A stretch of 64,000 nucleotides of DNA from Colletes latitarsis (GCF_051014445.1 NC_135137.1:24801501-24865500), one strand, 5' to 3'. Positions 22,999-34,550 are shown, counted from the stretch's first letter. Translations and numbers: made by a program. Notes: a model not told the origin generated them from the sequence alone.

Positions 22999-24059
22999 AT
23001 ACCATTGCTGTTAGAATACCGAGGGACTCTAAGGTGGGTCCGGATGAGGGAATAGACGGGTAAAGAAATTGTTACAAGTTTTAATTACATTTTAATTTTA
23101 TTTTTACAAAAGTAACAAAATAAGGTACAAATTGTAATAATGGTAACTAAACTGAAAATGGAAACAAAAAGAAATAATGGAACGGCGGCTCGCTACTTCG
23201 GCCGATCGTCTCCTCTTTCTCTGTTCGCCGTTATTACTGCTGCGGAGGCTTTCTGCAACAAAAGTTTACAACAAATATCAATATTTTGCGGACTAGTCAC
23301 GTTTACGCGCTCGTCAACTGTTTACCTCGCGCTCCAGCGACAGTTTGGTGTGCTTGGAGGGGAGAGCTAACTGGCAATTTAGCGCAATAGCAAGCGGACT
23401 GTATTATTTTGCTTTGTGGTCGGTGATATTCGATTTATACAACATCACCGACGAATGCGACCGGGTGGACGAGGTTTTTCCTCCGATCTGCCGGGTTAGC
23501 TTAAGCAAAACCACGGACGGGTCACCAAATGGAGGTTATAAGGCACCAAGAGGGCTTAGTCCCGCGAGCACGCTCACCGTGCGGGTGGCGTATTAAAAAC
23601 GCCGAGGCAAGAGGACTTCTTGTCCTAGTACAGCTACCTCGACAGCGGCTCCTATGGTACGAGGAGCGGCCTGCCGGATTAGGAGGAAGTCCTCTGCAAC
23701 TCCAACCACCCTACGGTCACCACACAGCGGTGGTCGACTCACAGCTGGCAATGGGTGTAGAGGTGGAAGGAAGGCTCTTCGAACCCTTTGCTCCACCGTA
23801 CGCTTGTGCTCAACCTTATCACCTCACGACGGGATCACTGGAGCGGGTTCTCCGAAGCCCGATGGACGGAAAGCACCACGAGGAGATACCAGTACCTGGA
23901 AATCTACCTACCGGTTACTCCTACGCCGTATAGCTTCAACGGGTTGTCGAAACCGCTACTCCACCGGTCGGTGCACTCTCTGTGGCACACCAGATGGGCG
24001 ATTCGAGTGGGTTCTTCGATCCCTTTGAACGGTGAACCGCCACTAGGCAATACCAGGCT
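22999..24059. other. Unclassified repeat-like block, possible LTR
   Basis: Begins TGTTAGAATACC exactly where LINE homology ends, has AT-rich polyadenylation-like runs (minus orientation) at about 23070-23130, and is then GC-rich (23450-24040) with no family-level coding signal. The overlapping open frames at 23529-24132 contradict one another. The TG start fits an LTR, but no second copy or clear end is in the window. Confidence 0.3.
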
Positions 24060-24687
24060 TGTTAGAATTAAAAAAAGCATTACACTTCACTTACATTATA
24101 TTTGTTTATTTAATGAAAGAAAAATATATTAACATTAATTTAGGAATTAATTAAAAATTACTATATTCTCACTCACATGTACCATCCTCGTGCGCACATT
24201 TTTATATTACAACACCTCGTAAAGAACATAAAAAGACAAAAAGGCGCATTTCTTAGCACTGCAGCCAACCACACAAATACAAAAGTACCTATTATAGCAC
24301 AAACAAAACTAGATATCAAAAACAAGTTATAGAAATATTTTTAACAAGTCTGTCGGTATCTACCTTTCAGTGGCTCAAATCGTATTAAATTGGAAGGGAC
24401 TCAAAGTGATTAACACCGAATCCCTAACGTCGTAGTCGCGGCAACGACTACAAATGTTCAATCACAATCCTGCGTCTACGATCGTGTAGCGCGCGGCGTG
24501 CATTGCGATCGCTACAACGTCAGGCAGATTGTCCTTTTGTGGGAAAATTTCAAGTCGTTATGACAAGATTTTCCAATAAATAAATGTCTGCAAAACTAAA
24601 TTCGATTACGAGGAGAGACATCGGCTCACACTCATACTCAGCGTGACCAGTGTGGCCAGTGACGACGAACTTCCTTAGCGTCTAACA
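24060..24687. repeat. Possible solo LTR with TGTTAGA...TCTAACA ends
   Basis: A 628-bp block bounded by the inverted heptamers TGTTAGA (24060) and TCTAACA (24681-24687), with AATAAA-like signals close to its left end on the minus strand. The flanks AGGCT and GAGTG do not match, so no target duplication supports it. Confidence 0.35.
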
Positions 24688-24724
24688 GAGTGATGGGGAT
24701 AGCAGGCATATGCTACCGCACGAG

Positions 24725-25830
24725 CCACCTGTACGTGAGCTCGGCACTTCGCACAATTTTGGGAAAACGATAAAGAACGCTAGTTTGAGACTTTCCTTCT
24801 TGCTCTTGTAAAAGAGAAACAGCTGAAACACGACCTCGCGATAATCGGTATACGATTCCAAGTCTCGACTGCCCCAGCATTTTTACTTTCCGACCTATGT
24901 AAGATATAAGGATGGTACCATAATGAAAAAAAATGTCGTTTTCGTGAAATACACGTTTTAAGACCCCCTGATCGTGTTGTGACTATTAAAAAAAAAGAAA
25001 TTTTTTTTGTTCCTGTGCTATTAACATGATTGCGTTTAAACAGCTGAATGAATTTCAATGAAACTTTACATTTAAATTTTATGTTATCGTTTCAAGGTCT
25101 GATTAGATTTTGAGCGTGATCAGCTTCCGAATAATGATGATTATACGTCTTATAATTTTATAATTATTTCGATACATATACATTATTTGTAAAAAGATTT
25201 TAAAACGATTTATATAAATGTTAAGAAGTATTAAGATCAAATAAACTTTTCTCCTATCTTTTCTAGAAAGGAAAAATTAAACGAAATCTTATACATTGCA
25301 TACCTACCTAAATCACATTAAAAACGTATTCCACAAATATTTTAGAATAATGTTGTTCAAAGCAGTCTCACTCGTAAAGGGTTAATTCAAATGAAAAACC
25401 ACTCTTAGCCACTACCGTGCACGCTGTAACAATCTTCAGTAACAAATATTTTGTAAAGATATGATTTAAATAGGAAAATTAATTGCTACAGAAATAGATT
25501 ACTACTGACTTTTCCCACTATGTTTTTCAATAACCGTATCAATTTGTTACACAGAATCAAATGTTATATATTTGATATAACTTTACATAACAAAGTAATT
25601 TAAATATTGGAAAATCAATAACGTGCACGTTACCGTTCAATGAAAATCTGATGGATCTCAATTTCCCTCCTTCCATTAGGATATAAAAAATCCTTATTTA
25701 TTTGTAACATTACCACACGTCGTATATTAAAACGTCCACATTCGACTTGCCTTTTTTTTTATTCCCTACTGAATTCATTACTGGAATACATTAAATTAAC
25801 TGCTACTCATGCAATAGAATTTTATTTTTA
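24725..25830 (+). repeat. Family A non-coding repeat, copy 1
   Basis: Shares long stretches with 29960-31735, 31735-32620, 32890-34345 and 57110-57430. Landmarks are GTGAGCTCG near the start, TTTCCGACCTATGTA near 24890, ATACACGTTTTAAGACC near 24950, the GAAACTTTACATTTAA block near 25060, the AAAGGGTTAAT block near 25377, and AACCGTATCAATTTG near 25533. No ORF encodes a known protein. Its superfamily is unknown. Confidence 0.65.
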
Positions 25831-26074
25831 ATTATTGCCCTTTAAAAACCTACGGAGACGGCTATGGATGTATATCTACGCCCCTCCTTTCTCCATCCTC
25901 GTCGTTTCTACGACCCAGCGACCTAGCGACCCATGAGGAGTATAAACAAAACACTGTCATCAACCTGCATAAGTCACTGCTGTAACAGCAGATAGTATAA
26001 ATAGAAATAAGGTTTATTCGATTTTGAACCTTCTTATGATTTATATAAAACGTTTTAAAAAATTTTTACAAATA
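25831..26074. other. Short unassigned spacer
   Basis: Between family A and family L copies. Nothing recognised. Confidence 0.3.
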
Positions 26075-27174
26075 ATGTTGTTTAAATATCGCGTTAATTC
26101 GACAATCGAAAAACGTCGGTTAAACCATCGCGTGATCGAGAGAAAAACGGGCCATTTCTTGTACGGTGTTGTTCCTTGTTTACGCGACATTCCAGAGGCT
26201 TCTCTGAAGCGTAATACGTTCCAGGAACAATACCGCATAGAAAAACTCCGTATTTACATTCGATAACAGTTTCGCGATCGGCCCAGTAACGGTTCCTATA
26301 CGAGGTGTTACTACGCCGAAACGAAAAGAGGATTCAAAATTAATAAGAGAGAGACAGCTTAGACCAGACAGCGCCACGAGATGAAAATTTACCCTCCCTC
26401 GTGGCCACGGTTAAGCAGGTATGTCTCTGGTGAACTTGCTACCTGGTTCTCGACGAGTGCGGATCTCCTGAGCCAACCTCGTCAATCTATCGGAATCGAT
26501 AAATACGATTAATTAGATTCGTCTAATACGATCGTGGATCCACTTAACCGAAACGGTACAAGACAGAGACTGCTGCGGATTCGAAAGAATCACGCCAAGT
26601 CGAATTTCGTACCCTACGGTTTCGTGAGAATATCTCGATTTCCGCGGTAAATGAACCATAGGAACGGGAAAATTTACTCGATAATTTGAGTAATTTTCAC
26701 AACCCGCCATCGGTGGCTGAATATAATCAGATTGCACTTAAACAGTGCTTGATTATCGCCACCGTTGTGACGGACAAACACGTATTGCTGAAATCAGTGG
26801 TCGTGTTTGAGAACCGAGAGAATTTCTTGATTCTCTGTTTGGCTATTGCACGGTTCAGAACCCCAACCTATAGGGAGCCTTCGTTGCAAAATCCCTGGGT
26901 TGGGTTCGTCGTTTTCCAGGGTCGAAACAAAAGTTTGGGATAACACCCGATAGGGGCCTTATTGGCATTCCTTGGGTAAATATCTCGGCTGGTTTCGACC
27001 TGCTCGAGCGTGGGTTCCAGATCGTCAGTGGGTACGGACACTCGACGTAGAACTACGTTCAAAGGGCACCGTGGTGTTAGAACCTTAATAATCAGTCGCT
27101 TCTGCGCAGTTGAGGCTCTGCATCACACCGGTCCCGTACGGACCAGGGAACGGCGAGGGACCGCGGAGTCGACA
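26075..27174 (-). repeat. Family L LTR-like repeat, copy 2
   Basis: Inverted relative to copy 1. Its end TGTCGACTCCGCGG (minus strand, from 27174) directly abuts the truncated third exon of the hAT transposase, consistent with an LTR inserted there. The GTTTAAATATCGCGTTAATT block at its left end matches 44390-44410, and GGCACCGTGGTGT near 27066 matches 59090. The left boundary and target duplication are not resolved. Confidence 0.5.
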
Positions 27175-27329
27175 ACCCTGTAATTGTAAATTGTGGAAAT
27201 TCTTTTATTAAATTGTTCATGTATTATATGTTTTTCTGTCGATTGTAACAAGTGGTCTTTAAAACGTGGGTCTAGTAGCATGCTGTAATAGTATATCCAA
27301 TTACTTTGAATAATTGGTTCAAAACGTTC

Positions 27330-27427
27330 CTGTAAGTAAAATATTATATTTTTGATTTAATATAATTTCTTATGTTTATTTTTTAATATTGTTTTATTGT
27401 AGTTTTCCGATAAATAATTAAAATTAC
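27330..27427 (-). other. Predicted intron 2 of the hAT transposase (98 bp)
   Basis: Donor TTGAAG|GTAATT and acceptor TTACAG|GAACG. Removal joins A-L-K to the family's next conserved segment in phase 0, and the intron is strongly AT-rich. Confidence 0.75.
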
Positions 27428-28196
27428 CTTCAATGCATTTTGAACGCTGTTGGAAATATTTGTAATTAATGCGTTTTCTGCCGATTCTTCTTTTAATATA
27501 TGCATTAATGCAAAATACATGGGGAAGTAGTGGGATATGGTAGGATACGAATCTCCGCTCATATCTTCTGTTGCCTCTTTTAGTGGTTCAAGAATCATTC
27601 TAAGGGCTTCCATGAAATTCCATTCTTCTATACTTAAATTATCTGGCATGTATTCTTCACATAATATTACATTCAACGATTTTTGTAACACAATAAATCT
27701 TTTGAACATGGCATATGTCGAATTCCACCGTGTATCTACTTCCTGAATTAATACTAATGGTGTTTGTTTATCGTCTAAGGTTTTCTGTACATTCAGAAAT
27801 TTTTCTCTAGCAGTGGTCGGCATTTTTTTCGGAGGTCTTCGTATTCTTTACGATTTTTCATGGCAAATTTTATTACTAATTGTAAACAATGCCCGAAACA
27901 GGGAATCCTCGTCCACTTTTCGTATGTATTTATTGCTTTTGCCATGTTGCGACCATTATCGGTAGTAAAAAATGCAGGTTTTTCTATGTCAATATTCCAT
28001 GTTTGCAGTGAATTTAATATGGTGCTTTGTATGTATTTGTGAGTATGCTTTTCTGGTACATGTTCTAAATCTAGTATATAGTGTTTTAACTCAAATTCCG
28101 GTGTTATGTAGTGTACTGTTAACGACATGTAACTTTGCACAGCTCGCGACGTCCAGCCGTCCGTCGTAAATGCAAATATAGTGTTGTTTGTTATTG

Positions 28197-28284
28197 CTAA
28201 TATGAATTAAACAACATGTCATATAAAAAAACAAAGAATAATTACAAAACAAAGTATTACTAAAATATTAAGTCGAATTGATAC
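28197..28284 (-). other. Predicted intron 1 of the hAT transposase (88 bp)
   Basis: Donor CACAG|GTATCA and acceptor TATTAG|CAATAAC on the minus strand. Removing it joins the two reading frames in phase 1 within the transposase homology. Confidence 0.75.
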
Positions 28285-28795
28285 CTGTGGATATTTCCTT
28301 CTTGACATGTACCTCCAGATCCTCGTACATTTTTGGGATAATTTTTCGGGAAAACGTGGTCCGTGAAGGAATTTTATATCTCAGTTCTGCAATACTTATT
28401 AATGTTCGAAATCCATCATCATCAACAATACTATACGGTTGCAGATCTCGTGCCATCATGCGTGCAATGCCATGCGTTAACTGTTGCGCTCTAGTTGAAT
28501 TTTCGTCCAAATACGACGTAGTCTTTTCTTTGTTGGGATCGGCTTCGGTTGATGTTGACGTCGATTTCAAATGAATTATTGTACTATGCATTGTTTTTAA
28601 ATGCCGCAGAAGAGAACTTGTGTTGCTGTGTTTGATTTTGTATTCTTTATTACAAATATTGCACTGGGCTGTGGCAGAATTTAATTTCTGAAAATGGTTC
28701 CAAACTTCGCTTTTAAAATGATTAGATTGCACAGAACTTTCACTGATACGAGATTTAGAAGACGCAGTAATCATATTTTCCTCATCACCGCTCAT

Positions 28796-29386
28796 AATTG
28801 TAATTTTAAAATAGAATAATATAGTAATAAATAATATAATATAAGTATAAGAGATTAATATAACAGAATATATAAATAAGAAAAAATTTAAAAAATAAAA
28901 TATATAAAGGAAAAAAATATAAACAAGATAAAATAATAAAATAAAATAATGGAATAAAACAATAATCAATAAAAATAAAATACTACAATAGAGCTAAGGA
29001 AATATAAAAAAATTTGATGTTGCTTGGACCACGATTGACTGAAGACTGAAGATTGAGCTTCAACTATGCATCGTCGATTCGTCAACCCAAAGCTAGATAA
29101 TCTAAACCTAAACATTTTCCGACTGTTTATAGTAGAGAAAGCGAGAAAACTCAGAATGTGATTCACTTCGCTGCAAGATTTGTTTACTTTAAAATTCCTT
29201 GCACCGCGGAGCACAGTCCCTTCTTTAAGTGTCGTAACGTTCGTTAACGTACGTTCGTAAAGTTACACATATGTATTCTTATTCTTTTTATTTTTTAATT
29301 TCATCAATTTCAAAATTCATCATTGTATTATAATTTATTGATTAGGTGTAAGAAACTCAAAATTATTTCACTTTTTTGATAAGACG
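28796..29386. other. Promoter/5' region of the minus hAT gene and junction
   Basis: Very AT-rich to about 29000. A block on the minus strand near 29221 reads AAGGGACTGTGCTCCG, which resembles a hAT terminal inverted repeat (CAGGG-N-TGTGC style) and would be the 5' end of the minus-strand element. Confidence 0.4.
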
Positions 29387-29686
29387 CTGGGCAACACAGA
29401 AGAAGGAACAGAAACGTTTACAACGCGTAAAAATACAGAAATACAGACATACTTCGCTGAAAATGTAGTACCGCGGAAAACAAATATTATAGACTGGTGG
29501 AAATCAAATCAAACACGATTTCCAATACTATTACGAGCAGCTAAATATTGTCTTGCTGTACCAGCAACACAAGTAAAAAGCGAACGCGTATTTTCTACTG
29601 CCGGAAACGTAGTAATGCAAACACGAGCGCGATTGCTGCCAGTAAATGTACGAGGACTATGCTTCTTACATGAAAACTTAAAATAA
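29387..29686 (+). pseudogene. hAT transposase C-terminal dimerisation domain
   Basis: An ATG-less open stretch on the plus strand, ending at TAA 29684-29686, that encodes the hATC dimerisation domain: I-I-D-W-W-K-S-N-Q followed by F-P-I-L-L-R-A-A-K-Y, L-A-V-P-A-T, S-E-R-V-F-S-T-A-G-N, and a leucine-rich tail. Upstream sequence (to about 29336) is AT-rich with a splice-acceptor-like end, so it was probably a last exon. Its strand is opposite to the hAT N-terminal part next door, so it is either the rear of the same element left behind by an inversion or a second truncated hAT copy. Confidence 0.8.
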
Positions 29687-29889
29687 AATATTAGTACATA
29701 TATGTTAAAAAACATATTCATATGCTTTTATGTTCTTATTACTATCAAATACCCAACAAACAGTCGAACTGTAGCGTAGAGTCGATTGGTCGAGCCGTCC
29801 GAAACGGTCGAGCCGCCCGAGAGTTCGAATGTCTCGGACGCCCGCTCGAGCCCGCTCGATTTTCTCTAGCTCGATCTAACGATTCGGGC

Positions 29890-29920
29890 GCCCGACACAT
29901 GAGACGGGCTGCACATCCCT
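29890..29920 (+). other. Probable hAT terminal inverted repeat, right end
   Basis: The sequence ends ...GGGCTGCACATCCCT, which read inversely starts AGGGATGTGCAGCCC, a hAT-like terminus about 230 bp after the C-terminal exon. The segment 29760-29900 between them is rich in CGAGC words. Confidence 0.55.
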
Positions 29921-29959
29921 AATTTCGATGCATTCAATTATGCCCGATCTGGCCACACT

Positions 29960-31735
29960 ACTCGTGACCAGAGGTGCCAGAAGTGCACCGAAGGTGCTCT
30001 CTTACACTATGCCAGATTACGCGTACGTGAGCTCGTAGAGTTTCGGAAAGTCGACAAAGGCAAACTGACGCATGCCCTCTTCGTCGATTCTCCGAAGCTG
30101 ACCGAAGTAATTTCAGACCGCCTTGTGAGAGTCGAGAGAGAAAGGCTCACATTTACCTTCTCGCTCTTAACAACTAAAATCCGACCACTCGTCAACGGCA
30201 TACGATTTGGAATCTCGAGTCGAGACTTACGACTGCCCAGGCATTTTTACTTTCCGACCTATGTAGGCACACATAAGCAAAGTACCCATAATGAAAAAAA
30301 AATTTTGTAAAATTTATTTTACGGAAATACACGTTTTAAGACCGTCTGATCATATTTTAATTATTGAAGAAAAAGAAATTTTTTTTTATTATTCTTATGT
30401 GTGAGCGTATATATGTATATTATTAATACGATTTTTCAAATCAAAATACTTTTAGATTGGCAATTAATAAATTAAAATGAGAGTCCACTCTTTGCCAGTA
30501 TCGTGCATGATGTGACATTTTTCAATAAGAGGAGTTCTTATTTTTATAACATAAACAAAATAGTAGAATTTATATTTGCAGAAATTAATTAATAATGATT
30601 TTCCTCGATATGTTTTGAGATAACCGTATCAATTTGATATGACGAACTAAATATTATGTTTGATTTGGCTTAACTTTGTATAAAAAAATAATTGTATCGA
30701 TCCAACAAAATTAATAACGTGCACCATCAAACCGTTTAGAAACAAAAGAAAAGTGATCCCGTTTGCCAGTTTAATACAAAGTATGTATAAAACTGGCAAA
30801 CGTATAAAACTATTTTACCCAGTTATATCCCTTTTTACCTGAAGTATAAGGTAAAAAATACGAGGTACAAGGTACGACTATCCGAAAGTCGTTCACATTT
30901 TATCAATGTAAATGAAGCGGCCTTTCCATTAGAGTTGAATACAAAATTTTGTAATTTCTGTGAAAACAGAACTTTCATTAGATGTTCGTGGTGCTTGAAA
31001 TTTTTATGTTTTGACTGTTTTTACGAAAAGTACTGTTGGGATAGTAGGTTGGTAGTGCAGACAACACGTGTGGGGTGACAAAACTTTCTTTATTTACTAT
31101 TAGCTCTTACTATGCGTCTGTCCGCGATCGTCGCTTGCAGAAGAGTCCTGTTTTTACATTTTCTTCTCTGTATCACCCCTCCATTCGCACTGGCAAAATT
31201 GTTAAACAACCCTGATTGGTTAACCCCACGCGTTGGACCTTTCCAATCAGGGCCGCTTATTTTCCCCAAATCACCGCCTATTTCTTCCGCCCTCGACGTG
31301 TTTGTTTTCGAAACGGCGTGGTGATCAAGGGGGACGACGTTGCATTCTCACTGCAGGATTTCCTTGGGGCCATCCGCGCTGGGCCCACTTGGCGAAACTC
31401 CGATGGGAACGCGTCGAGTGTCCTCCGGAAATCTCTAATTTACGATGGTCTTTATTTGCTGTTAAGGGACTTAGAAAAAGAATTTACTGAATACATTCGC
31501 TACGCGAGTCTGGAAAATATCTTTTTCAAAAACAGCTTCGATGAACAAGAGTCGTAAATTACATGGGCCGTTTGCACGAAAGAAAACTCTCTCTTGTGCG
31601 TACGACCGGACGCTACAGTACAATTCAGATTCATGTACTTCGTACATTGAAAATAACATATGTTAAATGTAATTGGTTACATTTAATTTAAAAAAAAAAT
31701 ATTCGAAAGCCAGACAAAAATATATCTCTTGCTCG
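29960..31735 (+). repeat. Family A repeat, copy 2 (interrupted by a solo LTR)
   Basis: Contains the family A landmarks in order, and continues through GAGTCCACTCTTTGCCAGTA (30481) to the CAAATGTAATTGGTTACATTT-type end near 31660. It is an inverted partner of 32890-34345. A solo LTR splits it at 31034-31617. Open frames inside are shared among copies only by sequence identity and show no family. Confidence 0.75.
31034..31617. mobile_element. Solo LTR, 584 bp, 4-bp target duplication GTAC
   Basis: Starts TGTTGGGATAG and ends GGACGCTACA. It is flanked by GTAC at 31030-31033 and 31618-31621. The inverted partner repeat at about 33010 is continuous across the same point, so the insertion is certain. 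Inside is a perfect 10-bp inverted repeat, CCCTGATTGG (31210) and CCAATCAGGG (31243). No internal coding region remains, as expected after LTR-LTR recombination. A 4-bp duplication suits Gypsy or BEL, but the family is not identified. Confidence 0.85.
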
Positions 31736-32620
31736 TGACGATCTGCAAGCATAGATGCCAGATTCAGCACCCGGTGCGATACTCACACATGGCAGATCAC
31801 GTGTACGTGAGCTCGTGGAGTTTCGGAAAGTCGACAAAGGCAAACTGACACATGCCCTCTTTCTCGATTATTCCGAAGCTGCCCGAAGTAATTTCGGTCC
31901 GCCTCGTGGGAGTCGAGAGAGAAAGGCTCACATTTGCCTTCTCGCTCTTAACAACTGAAATCCGACCTCCCGTCTACGGCATACGATTTGGAATCTTGAG
32001 CCGTGATTTTCGACTGCCCAGGCATTTTTATTTTCCGACCTATGTAGGCGCACATAAGCAAAGTACTCATAATGGAAAAAAAATTTTGTAAAATTTATTT
32101 TACGGAAATACACGTTTTAAGACCCCCTGATCATATTTTAATTATTGAAAAAAAAGAAATTTTTTTTTATTATTCCTATGTATGAGTGTGCATATGTATA
32201 TTATTAATACGATTGAGTATAAATAGCTGAATGAATTTAAATGAAACTTTACATTTAAGTTTTATGTTTTCATTTCAAAGTCCGATTAGTCTTTGACTAT
32301 AATCAGCCCATGGATAATAATGATTATATTTCTTGTTTCATAGTTGTTCCGATACGTAGGCGTAATTTATAAAAGATCTTTTAAATGTTTTATATAAATC
32401 TTGGGAAGAATTCAATTTTATGTAAAAAAAATTAAATAAACTTTTTCTTTATCTTCTCTAGACAAGAAAAACTTAAATGAAATCTTATACATTATATGCT
32501 TACTTAAATCGCATTGAAAACGAATACCACAAATGTTTTAGAATAATGTGCAAAATGGTTTTACTCGCAAAGGGTTAATTGAGAAATAAATGCATGGTAA
32601 TTAAAAACAGCAGTAAGCAG
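31736..32620 (+). repeat. Family A repeat, copy 3
   Basis: Direct copy of the front of family A, very close to 33900-34345 inverted (the blocks ATACACGTTTTAAGACCCCCTGATC and GCCTTCTCGCTCTTAACAACTGAAATCC are shared). Its rear follows the variant seen at 25030-25380 (GCTGAATGAATTTAAATGAAAC, then AAAGGGTTAATTGAG) rather than the variant in copies 2 and 4. Confidence 0.7.
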
Positions 32621-32889
32621 CTTAACCGGCTGGGATTTTCGCTAAAACAAATTGAAAACTCGATTCTAATAAGGGAAAGTTGAAATGGTACCCGATTTTG
32701 GGTTAAGTTTTACTGCAAGATATTATTAAAGTTATTACAGCTACTTATCTTCAAAAATAGAACCAAATTCACCGATAAGTAGTATGGTGTGAATGATGGG
32801 GTGTTTGGCTGTAAGTTCGAGCTTCTTTTGCTCTGCAGGTTCGAACCCTGCTAAAAGAAATCTTTTTTTTTTTTATTATATTTTAATCG
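32621..32889. other. Spacer with a tRNA-like T-arm
   Basis: Mostly unassigned. At 32835-32851 GCAGGTTCGAACCCTGC forms a perfect 5-bp T-arm with a 7-base loop and contains a B-box for RNA polymerase III, and a run of T follows from 32862. A weak anticodon-like stem precedes it without a variable loop, and no acceptor stem closes. It is at best a tRNA fragment or SINE head. Confidence 0.35.
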
Positions 32890-34345
32890 TACACTAAATG
32901 TGACATTATATTTTTGTCTGATCTTCGAATATTTTTTTTTAAAGTTGAATTTACCAATTACATTTAACATGTGTTATTTTCAATATATGAAGTACATGAA
33001 TCTGGATGGTATTTTTCGTAAAAACAGTCAAAACATAAAAATTTTAAACACCACGTACATCTAATGAAAATTCTGTTTTCACAGAAATTACAAAATTTTG
33101 TATTTAACTCTGATGGAAAGACCGCTTCATTTACATTGATATAATGTGAATGATTTTCGGATTTCGATTTACTTGTACCTCGTACTTTTTACCTTGTACT
33201 ACAGGTAAAAAGGGATATAACTGGCTAAAACAGTTTTATGATAGTACCTGCTAACTCATGTTACTGTTCTAAAATGAAACGCTATGTTTTGTACCTTTAA
33301 AAATATTCGACTATGTCCTTTTCAAATTTAAAATCCAACCCATACTTTGTATCACACTGGCAAACGGGATCACTATTCCTTTGTTTTTAAACGGTTTGAT
33401 GGTGGGGATCTCGTGACTATTGCTCGTATGTACATTAATCAAAAATTAATGTATCTACGAGCTCTTTTTTCATTACATTAGTTTAAACATTTCAATATTG
33501 CACATTGCATAATTAAATAACAATTTTTTACATTTCCCTCCTGATGGAAGAGACCACCACTTTCCCGTGGTTTCCATTGAACGGTATCGTACACGTTATT
33601 AATTTTTATGGATCGATACAATCATTTTTTTATGCAAAATTAAGCCAAATCAAACATATAATATTTAGTTCGTCATAACAAATTGATACGGTTAACTCAA
33701 AATATATCGAGGAAAATATTATTAATTAATTTCCGCAACTATTAATTCTACTTTTTTGTTTATGTTATATAAATAAGAACTCTTCCTATTGAAAAATGTC
33801 ACAACGTGCACGATACTGGCAAAGAGTGGACTCTCATTTTAATTTATTAATTCTCAATCTTAAAGAATTTTGATTTTGAAAAATCGTATTATTAATATGC
33901 ATATGTACGCTCATACATGGGTATAATAAAAAAAAATTTCTTTTTTTTTTCAATAATTAAAATATGATCAGGGGGTCTTAAAACGTGTATTTCCGTAAAA
34001 TAAATTTTACAAAATTTTTTTTCCATTATGAGTACTTTGCTTATGTGCGCCTACATAGGTCGGAAAATAAAAATGCCTGGGCAGTCGAAAATCACGGCTC
34101 AAGATTCCAAATCGTATGCCGTAGACGGGAGGTCGGATTTCAGTTGTTAAGAGCGAGAAGGCAAATGTGAGCCTTTCTCTCTCGACTCCCACGAGGCGGA
34201 CCGAAATTACTTCGGGCAGCTTCGGAATAATCGAGAAAGAGGGCATGTGTCAGTTTGCCTTTGTCGACTTTCCGAAACTCCACGAGCTCACGTACGCGTG
34301 ATCTAGCATAGTGTGAGAAAGCACCTTCGGTGCTTTTCTGGCATC
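32890..34345 (-). repeat. Family A repeat, copy 4 (inverted)
   Basis: Inverse of copy 2 through almost its full length, without the solo LTR. It ends near CACCTTCGGTGC (34322-34333), matching GCACCGAAGGTGC near 29983. Copies 2 and 4 together can fold into an over-1-kb hairpin. Confidence 0.75.
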
Positions 34346-34458
34346 TCTGTCTGCAAGCATCGACGGCCGCGGCTGGGCTCCATCGCGCAGGCGTAGAATC
34401 GGGTAGCGACGCATCGCGCTGCCGTGTTTCGGCTGTCGATCTCTTTTCGATTGAACAC

Positions 34459-34461
<3 letters not shown>

Positions 34462-34550
<89 letters not shown>
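34462..34550. repeat. (TC)n microsatellite, about 45 units
   Basis: Uninterrupted CT/TC dinucleotide tract of about 89 bases. It creates spurious Ser-Leu and Arg-Glu open frames on the two strands. Confidence 0.98.

Larger units (their letters stand above)
27175..28795 (-). pseudogene. hAT transposase, N-terminal and middle parts, three exons
   Basis: Start chosen at ATG 28793-28795 (M-S-G-D-E-E-N); an upstream extension is only AT-rich hydrophobic sequence. Exon 1 (28795-28285) has a BED zinc finger at about residues 28-70: V-W-N-H-F, C-N-I-C and H-L-K-T-M-H. Intron 1 (28284-28197) has GT...AG ends. Exon 2 (28196-27428) carries T-T-D-G-W-T, then F-T-T-D-N-G-R-N-M, C-F-G-H-C-L-Q-L and D-T-R-W-N-S-T, all hAT core motifs. 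Intron 2 (27427-27330) again has GT...AG and joins in frame to exon 3 with L-D-P-R-F-K. Exon 3 is cut at about 27178 by repeat L, so the C-terminal dimerisation domain is lost. An A7 run (27823-27829) shifts the frame by one. It is a transposase pseudogene. Confidence 0.85.

Noticed and set aside
23529..24132. Overlapping open frames of 114-134 residues as genes
   Set aside because: They lie in a GC-rich block where long chance frames are common, on conflicting frames and strands, next to LTR-like ends.
24060..24687. Firm call of a solo LTR
   Set aside because: Inverted TGTTAGA/TCTAACA ends are present, but the flanks do not match as a target duplication, so it is kept only as a possibility.
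28796..28969. Hydrophobic N-terminal extension of the hAT transposase
   Set aside because: Extremely AT-rich sequence giving Phe/Ile/Tyr runs. The homology and an acidic M-S-G-D-E-E start begin at 28795.
31112..31557. Open frames within the solo LTR
   Set aside because: LTR ends and target duplication define it as regulatory repeat DNA. The frames overlap and have no known domain.
32780..32875. Functional tRNA gene
   Set aside because: Only the T-arm is good. The anticodon stem is weak, there is no variable loop and no closing acceptor stem.
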